From: Candidatus Kapaibacterium sp.
GTDB taxonomy: Bacteria; Bacteroidota; Ignavibacteria; Kapaibacteriales; UBA2268
Assembly (NCBI GenBank): GCA_026390695.1
Contig: JAPLFL010000016.1
Span: 1 to 58,182, forward strand
Reading direction: 5' to 3'
DNA length: 58,182 nt
Both the position numbers and the translations under genes were made by a program. This document shows positions 33,777 through 42,606 of the stretch, one piece after another (positions within the stretch are counted from its first letter, which is position 1; the number at the start of each line of letters is the position of its first letter). The notes under the pieces were generated by a model, which saw only the letters and a list, made by a program, of their open reading frames with translations, ran no database searches and was not told the origin of the DNA.

Positions 33777-33850
33777 GGTTCCGTAGTTCAGCAGGATAGA
33801 ACACCAGTTTCCTAAACTGGGTGTCGGAGGTTCGAATCCTCTCGGGACCG
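33777..33850 (+). tRNA. tRNA-Arg (anticodon CCT)
   Basis: Acceptor GGTTCCG (33777-33783) pairs with CGGGACC (33843-33849) with one T-G pair. The anticodon stem CCAGT/ACTGG holds the loop TTCCTAA with anticodon CCT at 33811-33813. The T arm is GGAGG-TTCGAAT-CCTCT. No CCA is encoded. The integrase gene begins 181 bases downstream, so the 3-prime part of the tRNA is the likely attachment site. Confidence 0.95.
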
Positions 33851-34031
33851 CATAACGTGCAATATTATGCAATCTTATGAAACTTTATGAAACGAATAAT
33901 CTCAATAAATAAGATATTTACGTAAATCGAAGAGGGATATTGCTTTCATAAACTTTCAATACATTACAATAATTTGTCATAAAATGTGTCATAAAACCTT
34001 TAAATGATTTCAAATATTTATGGAGTAAATT

Positions 34032-35279
34032 ATGGCTGGCATCTGTATAAATTTCAATCTTCAAAAAATAAATAAAACTCCTTACTTGTATATTTCAGTA
34101 ATTATACAAGGAGTGCGAGTAAGAAAGATTCTTGATTTTGAGATTGATGAAAATTATTGGGATAAGAAAAAGCAATTATTTAAAAATTCATATACCAATG
34201 CATCTTTGCTAAATGCAAAGCTAAATAGCTATAGAAGCCAACTTATAGATTTTTTTAATAATTTTATTGGATCTTCAAATAATCAAATTATTAAAGATGA
34301 AGTTAAAAAAGCTATTGAACAGGTACTAAAGCCAAAACCCAAGGAAATAGTAAAGTCATTTCATGAATATTTTGATGTCTTCATTAATGATTCTAAATCT
34401 GGGATAAGACTGACTGAATCAGGGAAACCATTAAAATCGACTACAATCCGCTCTTATGCTGCCACATATAACCATTTAAAAATCTTTGAAAAATTATATA
34501 ACTTTAAATTGGAGATAAATGAGGGTGAGAGCCATTTCTTTTCAAGATTTAATCAGTATTGTTGCCAAATTGGTTTAAGCAACCATTCGATATGGAAACA
34601 TTGTAAAATCATCAAATCATTTCTACATTATACACAAAAGAATAAGATTGAAATTGACAATGGTTTTATTAATTCTTTTAAAATTAAAAAAAGTGAACCG
34701 ACTAAAGATATATTATCCGATGAAGAAATAATGAGAATCGAAAATCTTAACAATCTCACTCCGAGATTAGATCGGATTCGTGATTTATTCTTATTTCAAA
34801 TATGCACTGGAGTTAGACAATCAGATTTAGCAATCAGACCTGAAAATATAGATTTAAATGCAAATATAATTTCATTAGTCACAATCAAAAATCAACAGAT
34901 GATCAAAATTCCTTTGATAAACAGGACCAGAGAGATTCTTAATAAATATAATAATAAACTTCCTCGACTTTCAGGACAAAAATATAATGAAGGAATTCAT
35001 GAATTATGTAAATGTGCTGATATTTGTAGTGAGGTTCAGGTAGTTAAATTTATTGGGAAAAATCGGATTGAAGAAAGCAAGCCGAAATATGAATTGATTA
35101 GCAGCCATACAGCCAGGAGAATCTTTGTAACTCGACTGCTCAAGCGAGGATTAATTGCAGAAGATATTATGAAAATTACTGGACATGCCAATAGAACCAG
35201 TTTCCAACGGTATGTGATTCTTTCTCAGGAAGACTCTATAAATAATGTAAGAAATGCTTTAGATGCGATGAATACATGA
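34032..35279 (+). CDS. Tyrosine recombinase (integrase) 1 of the mobile element
   Basis: 415 residues. N-terminal arm-binding domain (KTPYLYISVIIQGVRVRKIL, DENYWDKKKQLFKN), SAM-like core-binding domain (STTIRSYAATYNHLKIFEKL), and the catalytic domain with Arg in TGVRQSDLAIRPENID, HTARRIFVTRLLKRG and TGHANRTSFQRYVILSQED. This build is that of Bacteroidetes integrative-element integrases. It is the first gene after tRNA-Arg and probably catalyses integration there. Confidence 0.88.
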   Translation: MAGICINFNLQKINKTPYLYISVIIQGVRVRKILDFEIDENYWDKKKQLFKNSYTNASLLNAKLNSYRSQLIDFFNNFIGSSNNQIIKDEVKKAIEQVLKPKPKEIVKSFHEYFDVFINDSKSGIRLTESGKPLKSTTIRSYAATYNHLKIFEKLYNFKLEINEGESHFFSRFNQYCCQIGLSNHSIWKHCKIIKSFLHYTQKNKIEIDNGFINSFKIKKSEPTKDILSDEEIMRIENLNNLTPRLDRIRDLFLFQICTGVRQSDLAIRPENIDLNANIISLVTIKNQQMIKIPLINRTREILNKYNNKLPRLSGQKYNEGIHELCKCADICSEVQVVKFIGKNRIEESKPKYELISSHTARRIFVTRLLKRGLIAEDIMKITGHANRTSFQRYVILSQEDSINNVRNALDAMNT

Positions 35280-35281
35280 TA

Positions 35282-35590
35282 TCATTTTTTAAGAACTTTT
35301 TTTAATGCATCAATATAATCGCTCAGATTCCTATTGTCTTTATTGAATTTAACTTTTTTATTTGCTAATAAGTTAATAGATTGATTTAGTTTATTTTCGA
35401 GTTCTTTTTGGGTTATTGGATCATTTAAATTAGTTATTAAGAGATCATCTTTACCCTCAAAGGATCGTTTACAAGAGATACATACGAACCTCTTTTTTCC
35501 ATATCTATCTTTTCCTTTCGACCTAACTCTTTTTAATTTAAAGCAAAATGGACAAATTAAATCTGTTGCTTTTATATTTGTTAATGACAT
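35282..35590 (-). CDS. Small zinc-ribbon protein
   Basis: 102 residues from the ATG at 35590-35588; an upstream longer frame runs to 35794 without support. CPFCFKLKRVRSKGKDRYGK followed by KRFVCISCKRSFEG is a CxxC-CxxC ribbon like those at the N-terminus of IS1-like and IS1595-like transposases. The C-terminal half is a charged helix (NDPITQKELENKLNQSINLL). It lies between the two integrase genes on the opposite strand and ends 2 bases from integrase 1. Likely DNA-binding; a regulator or directionality factor is possible. Confidence 0.55.
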   Translation of the reverse strand: MSLTNIKATDLICPFCFKLKRVRSKGKDRYGKKRFVCISCKRSFEGKDDLLITNLNDPITQKELENKLNQSINLLANKKVKFNKDNRNLSDYIDALKKVLKK

Positions 35591-35714
35591 TTTATGCTCC
35601 AAAATAAATTTAAATAATTTCCCTACAATGACGATTGTTGGGAATCTATATTGAATATATACTCCAAGCAGATAAAATCTGTGAAAATATTTATAATTTT
35701 TTAGGAGTACTAAT

Positions 35715-36056
35715 ATGGGAAATTTTAATCCTATTATCAAAAGCTTGATCGAAATGATTGTGTCTGGCTTCTGTTCATTAATACAAGAAGTCATACGAGA
35801 AGAAATTGATTTAGCATTTCAGAAGCATTTTCAACAACAAAAAGAAGAAGAGTTGTTAACTAAACAAGAGATTTGTGATAAACTAAAAATCTCTGATACA
35901 ACTTTCTGGAGAAGAAAAAATGATTTTGACATTCCAAATCATGGCAGTGGTAAGTTTTCACTGTACAAACTGTCTGAAGTAATCGAAGTATTAGATCAAA
36001 CAGAATGTTCATTGAAGGGCAAATTATTAGATAACATTAGTAGAAATAAAAACTAA
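35715..36056 (+). CDS. Helix-turn-helix excisionase-like protein
   Basis: 113 residues. After an amphipathic N-terminal helix (SLIEMIVSGFCSLIQEVIRE), the part LLTKQEICDKLKISDTTFWR and NDFDIPNHGSGKFSLYKLSE is a MerR/excisionase-like winged helix of the kind found beside Bacteroidetes integrases. The start is ATG 35715, 13 bases after a ribosome-like AGGAG. It ends 13 bases before integrase 2 and may form a unit with it. Confidence 0.65.
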   Translation: MGNFNPIIKSLIEMIVSGFCSLIQEVIREEIDLAFQKHFQQQKEEELLTKQEICDKLKISDTTFWRRKNDFDIPNHGSGKFSLYKLSEVIEVLDQTECSLKGKLLDNISRNKN

Positions 36057-36069
36057 CGAAAGGAAAGCA

Positions 36070-37296
36070 ATGGCAAGATACAATATCAATTACTATATTG
36101 ATAATAAAAATTACATCTTCATCGATATAAATTGGCATCATAATAGAGTTCGTTGTTCAATTGGAATAAAATTAGATGATAAGAATAACTGGGATTTAGC
36201 AAAAAAACGATTTAAATCTTCATCTAAATTTGCTTTTCAAAGAAATAAAAGGTTAAATGAAATCTCAAATACTGTTAGTGAATTCTTTGAAAATAGATTA
36301 ATGAAAATAAAGAGTATTGAAAAATCTGAAATAGTTGAACTTGTAGGAAGAATTACGGGTAGAATCAAAGAACCAGAAGCAAAACAATTTTTGGAACATT
36401 TTCAGGATTTAATATCCAAGAGTGAAGCAGAAAAAATTATACAATCAGGGACTATCAAATGTTACCAATCCACACTCAATCATCTAAAGAATTTTGAACA
36501 AAATAAAAAATGTAAATTAGATTTTAATATTGATTGGGAAGAATTTTACATTAATTTTCGTCAGTATCTAAATAATAAAGGTATGGCAAATAATTCAGCG
36601 GGGAAACACTTTAAAAATGTTAAAAAATTTTTGAACTATTCTTTGAAGAAAGGGATTCATAGCAATTCTTCTTTCATTACTGCCATAAAAGTAGAGAAAA
36701 GAGATCCATTAAAATTAGCACTAAAAGAATCTGAAATATTAATGATTTATAGATTAGAAAATTTACCTCCGAAATTAGAGGTTGTTAAAGATATGTTCGT
36801 GCTACAATGCCAAATAGGAGCAAGAGTATCTGATTATTTTTCATTTAAACCTGAGAACATAGATTTAAATTCTAAAGTGTTATCTTATACTACTCAAAAA
36901 ACCAAAAGATTTGTGAAAGTACCTTTATCTAATCTTTGTTTAACTATTTTGAGTAAATATCCAATTCTGCCAAGATTGAATAAAAATAGTTATAATAATG
37001 GAATTAAAATTATTTGTGATAAAGCTGGCATTAATACTAATGTAGAAGTAATAAAATTTATCGGAAATCAAACGATTCGTGAATTTAAATCTAAATCTTC
37101 TTTAATATCATCTCATACAGCCAGACGTACACTTGTTTCATGCTTAAGTGAAAAAGGTGTTTCTCCCGAACATGGAATGCAAATAACTGGCCATACAGAT
37201 TATAAAAGCTATAAAAGGTACATTTGCACTTCTCAAGATGAAGCAGTCGAAAGTGTAAGAGAAGTGTTAAATTCAACTTATTTGTTAGCTGGTTGA
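36070..37296 (+). CDS. Tyrosine recombinase (integrase) 2 of the mobile element
   Basis: 408 residues, paralogue of integrase 1. CQIGARVSDYFSFKPENIDL, SSHTARRTLVSCLSEKGVS and TGHTDYKSYKRYICTSQDE give the catalytic Arg, His-x-x-Arg, His and Tyr. The core-binding part reads TIKCYQSTLNHLKNFEQNKK and NNSAGKHFKNVKKFLNYSLK. The two share the motif order VIKFIG-SSHTARR-TGH, but the sequences are clearly diverged, so this is an old duplication or two acquisitions. One may act in excision, or it may mark a second integrated element. Confidence 0.88.
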   Translation: MARYNINYYIDNKNYIFIDINWHHNRVRCSIGIKLDDKNNWDLAKKRFKSSSKFAFQRNKRLNEISNTVSEFFENRLMKIKSIEKSEIVELVGRITGRIKEPEAKQFLEHFQDLISKSEAEKIIQSGTIKCYQSTLNHLKNFEQNKKCKLDFNIDWEEFYINFRQYLNNKGMANNSAGKHFKNVKKFLNYSLKKGIHSNSSFITAIKVEKRDPLKLALKESEILMIYRLENLPPKLEVVKDMFVLQCQIGARVSDYFSFKPENIDLNSKVLSYTTQKTKRFVKVPLSNLCLTILSKYPILPRLNKNSYNNGIKIICDKAGINTNVEVIKFIGNQTIREFKSKSSLISSHTARRTLVSCLSEKGVSPEHGMQITGHTDYKSYKRYICTSQDEAVESVREVLNSTYLLAG

Positions 37297-37942
37297 CATA
37301 ATCAATTAAGAATATAAAATTAATTTTAAAAATATAAACATATGCAAATTTTAAATCGTAGTCCATAAAAATTAAGACATAAGCAAGTATTTTTGAATAA
37401 TAAAGATGCCCTATTTACGAAAAAGTAATGAATACTGAAGAATCAATGAGGAAAAGAAGTGATTCTTGATTCCCAAAAACATTTTCACAGATTGGAGTAT
37501 AAAAAATTAGCAAATTAAATAATGCAATATCAATGACTTATGCGATTTCCCACATTTTCACACTTTGTTTTGGGATTTATATACATATTTTTTATTTTTA
37601 TTTTTTTCAAAATCCATTTCAATATAAGAAATAAACTGTGAAAGGGTGGAAAAATATTGTAATTCATTTATTATCATGGGATTAAAGAGATTTTGCAAAG
37701 TGTGTAAAATCCATACAATTCAAATTTAAAGTGTGTAAAATTTACATAAGTCCTTGTTTTATATCATTTATAAATCCAGAAGCAAAGTGTGTAAAAAATC
37801 TAATAGAAAAAATAGATATTATTCTTTTACTGGTGAACATTAAAAAAAATATGCAAAGATTGAAAAAAATATTAAAAGTGAATATGGAAATTTCATATAT
37901 AGAAAGATTGAAAAGATTAAATTAAAAAAAAAGAACAAAATT
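37297..37942. other. Gap with iteron-like direct repeats, possible replication origin
   Basis: No convincing gene (a 64-codon frame at 37731 lacks coding character). AAAGTGTGTAAAA occurs three times, at 37697-37709, 37728-37740 and 37784-37796, and an inverted related copy TTTCACACTTTG lies at 37556-37567. The sequence is very AT-rich. Placed before a primase-helicase gene, it may be the origin. Confidence 0.5.
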
Positions 37943-38164
37943 ATGAAAACAGATTCAACAACAAAAAACATCAGAATTTCTGCAGATGCACTTAATTCTG
38001 TGCTGCAGGTATCTAAAGAATCGCGAAGAAACCTGACTGGTGCTACTGATTACCTCATAGAACGAGGTTATAAAGTGTACATAACAGAAAGTCAAATATT
38101 AGAATCGATTATGCATGAGCAAGCACTAAATGAACAAATAGTAAATAAAAATAACCTAAATTAA
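37943..38164 (+). CDS. Small possible ribbon-helix-helix protein
   Basis: 73 residues. MKTDSTTKNIRISADALNSV followed by LQVSKESRRNLTGATDYLIE resembles an Arc/CopG-like beta strand plus two helices. No family is firmly recognised. It follows the iteron-like repeats and precedes the primase, as a replication or copy-control protein would. An alternative is an unrelated mobile-element protein. Confidence 0.5.
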   Translation: MKTDSTTKNIRISADALNSVLQVSKESRRNLTGATDYLIERGYKVYITESQILESIMHEQALNEQIVNKNNLN

Positions 38165-38166
38165 AA

Positions 38167-38427
38167 ATGATTAATTTATTAAGTAAAAAATCATACCTAA
38201 AGAAGAAGAATTTCTTCAATTCCACATTATTAGCTGTGGATGAAAAACTCCAATGCAATAAATTCAGTAGATCTGGATTTAAAATAGGTTCAAATAGTTG
38301 TAGAAGGTATGAAAATGCACAATCGATGAGTTTACCACTATTCCATATGAATAAAAGAATAATTCATCAAATTGGAAAGTTAATATTAACAAAAGCATCA
38401 GGAAGGATGGTGCATGATGCAAGATAG
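38167..38427 (+). CDS. Doubtful small ORF before the primase
   Basis: 86 codons starting 2 bases after the previous stop and overlapping the primase start by 14 bases. The composition (MINLLSKKSYLKKKNFFNST, then Ser/Arg/Met-rich) resembles no family. The spacing suggests it could be real; otherwise it is a chance frame. Confidence 0.25.
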   Translation: MINLLSKKSYLKKKNFFNSTLLAVDEKLQCNKFSRSGFKIGSNSCRRYENAQSMSLPLFHMNKRIIHQIGKLILTKASGRMVHDAR

Positions 38428-41041
38428 ATTTCCCATTCAACCTCCAGCAAATATACTTGATCGTGAGATTTCGCTTTTTAAATATGCTAAGGATATTCAT
38501 AATCCTCAACAATTAAAAATTACTGATTTCCTTGATAATGTTAAGAATGGATTGTATAAAGATTGTGTAATCAAAGCTCGTGAACTACACCAGATTTCTG
38601 AAGAAAGTTTTAAAAAATTTAAATCTGCAAAAGTTCCTGGAGTTACATTATCAGCAAATTGCTTGCACAGAGTAACATCAGTAACAAATTTAAATAAGCT
38701 GGTATATCATACGGGACTTCTGCAAATCGACATTGATAAAAAACCGAATGAAAATGAAAATATTAGTTTAGATCAAATCAAGGGAATTATCAAAGCTGAT
38801 AAACATACTCTTTTCAGCTTTGTTTCAATAAGTGGAAATGGAATAAAAGCAGCAATTCGGATAAATCCAGATTGCCATTTGGATTATGAGAATTGGAAGA
38901 AATATTACTATCAGCAGATAAAATATTACTATAAGGGACTAAATATTGAAATTGACACATCCTGTTCAGATGTATTTAGGCTATGTTTTATTGGCTATGA
39001 CCCTGACCTATATATCAATAATGATGCGGTACAATTTGAATTCCAAGAACTACAGCAGGAATTCAAAGTTGAAGTATCAACAAAATTGCAGAAACCACAG
39101 ACTAATTCCAATACTACAGATATTCAGATTTTTGGATTAAGCAGAAATGCTGAAAGACTACTAAAAAATGCAAAGCAAATCATTAGTGCTTCAAGTGATG
39201 GAAATCGTCACCAATCACGATTAAAGGCTGGAAATTTACTTGGTGGAGGTATAGCTGGAGGTTTATTTACACAAAAGCAAGCTATCTGTGAGATCCAATC
39301 GGTTGTAAGTAGTAATACTACACTCAAATTAGATAAGGCAATGAAATCAATTTATGAGAGCTTAGAACATGGAAAATTTGAACCAATCACAGATGAAATG
39401 ATGGAAAAAAAATTTCAAGATTATTTAGAACAAAGAAATTTAGATTCTCAAAAGTCACTATTCAAGTGTTTTGAATCCGTAAATAAGGAGACCGGAGAAG
39501 TGATTGATTCAAGTATTAATATAGATTTTGTATGGAAATGCTTAGAAAATGATGAAAAAGGTGATGCAGAATTAATAGCTGAAATCTTTAAAAATAGTAA
39601 AATGTTTTCACATGATGAAGTTGAATGGTTTTCATATATAAATGGAATCTGGATTAAAGATAATAAAAAACAAACAAGGAAGGAAGTAAATCAAAAATTA
39701 ATTGATATTTATGGGACATTGCATTCTCCTTTAAAAGTACAGCTAAAAGATTTGAAACATAACGAAATTGAGAATGATTTGGTTAATGACAAAAAAGATT
39801 CTCCAAAAAATAAGGAGCAGGAATCACTGGAGTCAAAGATTAAATCAGTTCAATATAGAATCAAAAAACTCAATACTAAAAATAGAATTAACAATGTATT
39901 GGATCTTGCAAACTCTTATCTGTCCTGCACATCGAATGAATTTGACTCAAACAAATACTTGCTCAATCTAAAAAACGGGACATATGATTTAAAGAATATG
40001 GTATTTAGATCACACAATCATTTAGATAAATTACGATTATGCTCAGGAGCATATTATATTCAGGATGCTGGATGTTCTGAATGGCTGAAATTCTTAAATA
40101 CAATATTTAATGGGAATACAGAACTTATTGAATTCATTCAGAGATTATGTGGAGTATGGTTATCAGGAATATCCGATTTCCAACACATAGTATTTGCTTA
40201 TGGAAGTGGAGCAAATGGAAAAAGTACATTCTTTAATGCTCTGCAACTTCTTCTTAATGGAAGTGATAATGATGATAATAAAATCAGTAAAGGATATTTT
40301 TCAAGATTTAAGATAGAAACTTTGTTATACTCAAAATCAAAAAATACAGCTACTGATGATTATTGGTTGGCACAATTACAAGGAATCCGATTAGCTGTTG
40401 CAAGTGAAATTCCAAAAGATTCAACTTTGAATGAATCTCTGATAAAGGATTTAACAGGAGGTGAAACAATAAATGCACGTCATCCATATGGACGACCGTT
40501 CTCTTTCAATCCAACTCATAAAACTGTTATTTTTGGAAATAGTAAACCATTAATCCGAGATATTAGTGAAGGTTTGTGGCGGAGAATGTTACTCGTTCCT
40601 TTTGAAGTAACAATTCCAGAAGAAAAGAGGATACCTCAATCTGAATTTGAAATTAAATTTAAAAAAGAGTTATCTGGTATTTTAAATTGGTGTCTTGAAG
40701 GTTGGAAAAATTACATTTCAGAAGGAATCAAAATTCCAGAAATAGTTAAAATAGCAACAAAAGAATATCAAAATGAATCTAATTTACTTTCAGAATTTTT
40801 TGAAGATATTAAAGATAAATTTAATATCAAACCACAGGATAAAATATTGAAAATTAAAGCTGATAATTTCTTTAAATGTTTTATAGAATGGTGTAATGAG
40901 GATTCTTTTGAACGTGAAAATGAATTTAAAAATGTAAAATCTTTTAATAGAAGTATCCGTGAACTTGGTTTTGAAGTTAAACCTTATACAGGTGGGAAAT
41001 CATATATATTTGGTATTGCTGAAAATCAAAAGTTAGTTTAG
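38414..41041 (+). CDS. VirE-N/P4-type primase-helicase of the mobile element
   Basis: 875 residues. The N-terminal 200 residues match the VirE N-terminal/BT4734-like domain (VTLSANCLHRVTSVTNLNKL, LLQIDIDKKPNENEN, SISGNGIKAAIRINPDCHLD). The middle is a variable linker (KVQLKDLKHNEIENDL and Lys-rich coil). The C-terminal half is the D5/P4 family helicase: Walker A FAYGSGANGKSTFFNALQLL, Walker B region LAVASEIPKDSTLNESLIKD and sensor TVIFGNSKPLIRDISEGLWR, closed by a winged-helix part (SNLLSEFFEDIKDKF). Function: initiates replication of the element, probably at the upstream iterons. Confidence 0.85.
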   Translation: MMQDRFPIQPPANILDREISLFKYAKDIHNPQQLKITDFLDNVKNGLYKDCVIKARELHQISEESFKKFKSAKVPGVTLSANCLHRVTSVTNLNKLVYHTGLLQIDIDKKPNENENISLDQIKGIIKADKHTLFSFVSISGNGIKAAIRINPDCHLDYENWKKYYYQQIKYYYKGLNIEIDTSCSDVFRLCFIGYDPDLYINNDAVQFEFQELQQEFKVEVSTKLQKPQTNSNTTDIQIFGLSRNAERLLKNAKQIISASSDGNRHQSRLKAGNLLGGGIAGGLFTQKQAICEIQSVVSSNTTLKLDKAMKSIYESLEHGKFEPITDEMMEKKFQDYLEQRNLDSQKSLFKCFESVNKETGEVIDSSINIDFVWKCLENDEKGDAELIAEIFKNSKMFSHDEVEWFSYINGIWIKDNKKQTRKEVNQKLIDIYGTLHSPLKVQLKDLKHNEIENDLVNDKKDSPKNKEQESLESKIKSVQYRIKKLNTKNRINNVLDLANSYLSCTSNEFDSNKYLLNLKNGTYDLKNMVFRSHNHLDKLRLCSGAYYIQDAGCSEWLKFLNTIFNGNTELIEFIQRLCGVWLSGISDFQHIVFAYGSGANGKSTFFNALQLLLNGSDNDDNKISKGYFSRFKIETLLYSKSKNTATDDYWLAQLQGIRLAVASEIPKDSTLNESLIKDLTGGETINARHPYGRPFSFNPTHKTVIFGNSKPLIRDISEGLWRRMLLVPFEVTIPEEKRIPQSEFEIKFKKELSGILNWCLEGWKNYISEGIKIPEIVKIATKEYQNESNLLSEFFEDIKDKFNIKPQDKILKIKADNFFKCFIEWCNEDSFERENEFKNVKSFNRSIRELGFEVKPYTGGKSYIFGIAENQKLV

Positions 41042-41243
41042 TTAAGTTGATGAGCTGATTTCTCATACATGCTCTATATATATATTATTTTATTTTTTTT
41101 ATCTCTTTATATTTAGGTAACTAAACTAACTAAACTAACTTTTTTTCACTGTTGATAATAAAGATAATCGAGAGAAAGTTAATAAATAAATTGAATAATA
41201 TATAAAATTGTGTTCTTAATAATTATTTATGTAAGGTTACAAG

Positions 41244-41441
41244 ATGAATTTTGAAAATATCACAAACTCTGCTTACTATGAACAGTGTGAAGCAGAGGCA
41301 CTTTTTTGTCAACAGCAGATTAAAGAAAATGAGAGGGGGTGGTTAGAGTATGATGAATTTTTAAAGTTCGAACAGGAAATCAGCCACAGCTCGAATTATC
41401 AGACTGAAACTCACAAAGGATTTTGGATGATAAATTTTTAA
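41244..41441 (+). CDS. Small acidic hypothetical protein
   Basis: 65 residues, MNFENITNSAYYEQCEAEAL, then FCQQQIKENERGWLEYDEFL. Rich in Glu and aromatics, no known motif. A ribosome-like AAGGTTACAAG precedes ATG. It is the last gene of the mobile-element block before the CRISPR locus. I cannot assign a role. Confidence 0.45.
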   Translation: MNFENITNSAYYEQCEAEALFCQQQIKENERGWLEYDEFLKFEQEISHSSNYQTETHKGFWMINF

Positions 41442-41932
41442 GTTTCCCGGAAACGGGTATTTTTAGAAAAAAATGTGGTACAAATTAAAAGAGTTTTTCA
41501 GTTGTAAAAAGTGGCTTTTTTTGAGTCGATAGGGGGTTTTTAGGAATTTGAATTTATTCTCTTAGTTGTTTACTCGTTTCATATAAGTATTTATTAATTC
41601 GTCTGGATGCCGTCTTAAATTATAATTATTATCCTCTATAAGAGGGAATCAAGAATATAATTCCGTTTTAAATTATTGAAATATTTGGTTCAAATAAACT
41701 TCATGTACTTGAAAATTCCTAAAAGTAAATTAATAATTAATTTGGCAATTAATAATAAAAATGATAATTTTGTACTCTGGGATAATTTATATAGGCATGA
41801 GTATTTTAAGTAGCAGATAAAATCTAAAAATAAAAAGAATAAAATTCAGACAATTCAGATGACTATTTCTTAATTAACTAAAGTAAGCTACAATAATTGA
41901 AATTGATTTTAAATATAAAAATATGAATTATT
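41442..41932. other. Gap with weak terminator and the cas promoter
   Basis: It contains a small GNRA-like hairpin, CCCG-GAAA-CGGG at 41446-41457 followed by TATTTTTAG, and the promoter at 41741-41772. The rest is AT-rich with no gene seen. Confidence 0.55.
41741..41772 (+). promoter_or_regulatory. Promoter of the cas operon
   Basis: TTTG at 41741-41744, 20 bases, TAATTTTG at 41765-41772. Predicted start near 41779 gives a leader of about 154 bases to cas6, long enough to carry regulation. Confidence 0.6.
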
Positions 41933-42589
41933 ATGAGATTAAGATTTAGACTATCGAAAAACACAAGCATTGTTCCGTTTGATTATCAGCATCATTTAAT
42001 TGGAGCATTCCATCAAATGCTGGGATGGAACGAAATACATAATGCAATCAGCTTATATTCATTAAGTTGGTTGCAAGGTGGTAGAATCGCCAAGACAGGT
42101 TTTAATTATGAACAAGGCTCAGAGTGGCTTGTAAGTATTTGGGATGATGAAATTGCCAAAAAGCTCATTAGTGGTGCGTTATCACAATTTGAATTATTTT
42201 TTGGAATGAAGATAGTTGAAATAGGTATTCAACCAACACCTATATTTTCTAATCATCAGCGGTTTGTTCCAGCCAGTCCAATTTTTATCAGAAAATATGA
42301 TGAGAATAAAAAAGCTATCCATTTATTATATGATAATCCTGAATCTGATTTTTTCTTGACTGAAGCAATGAAAAAGAAATTAAAAACTGTGGGTTTAGAT
42401 TATGAAATTAAAATTGAATTCGATAGAAGTTATCCAAAACCTAAAACTAAGTTAGTACACATTAATAATATTGCAAGTCGTGCAAGCATGTGTCCAGTTA
42501 TAATTGAAGGTGATCCAAAAGCTGTCGAATTCTCATGGAATGTAGGAGTAGGGCATTCAACGGGTAGTGGATTTGGGGCAATTTATTAA
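41933..42589 (+). CDS. cas6: CRISPR endoribonuclease Cas6
   Basis: 218 residues. Cas6 cuts the repeat RNA to release crRNA with an 8-base 5-prime handle. The C-terminal Gly-rich loop NVGVGHSTGSGFGAIY is diagnostic; the His likely for catalysis is in YQHHLIGAFHQMLGW. Two RAMP-like halves are visible (LRFRLSKNTSIVPFDYQHHL, and EIKIEFDRSYPKPKTKLVHI). It opens the operon; 17 bases separate it from cas8b. Confidence 0.92.
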   Translation: MRLRFRLSKNTSIVPFDYQHHLIGAFHQMLGWNEIHNAISLYSLSWLQGGRIAKTGFNYEQGSEWLVSIWDDEIAKKLISGALSQFELFFGMKIVEIGIQPTPIFSNHQRFVPASPIFIRKYDENKKAIHLLYDNPESDFFLTEAMKKKLKTVGLDYEIKIEFDRSYPKPKTKLVHINNIASRASMCPVIIEGDPKAVEFSWNVGVGHSTGSGFGAIY

Positions 42590-42606
42590 GATATTGGAGA
42601 AAAAAG

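Noticed and set aside
33608-33799. Plus-strand frame with repeated SY residues
   Set aside because: It is a reading of the TTCTTA microsatellite; no family, and it ends in the tRNA.
37731-37925. 64-codon frame in the iteron-like gap
   Set aside because: Very AT-rich, starts within a repeat, no ribosome site or family resemblance.
41446-41457. CCCG-GAAA-CGGG hairpin as a structured RNA
   Set aside because: The stem has only four pairs with a GNRA loop; at best a weak terminator.
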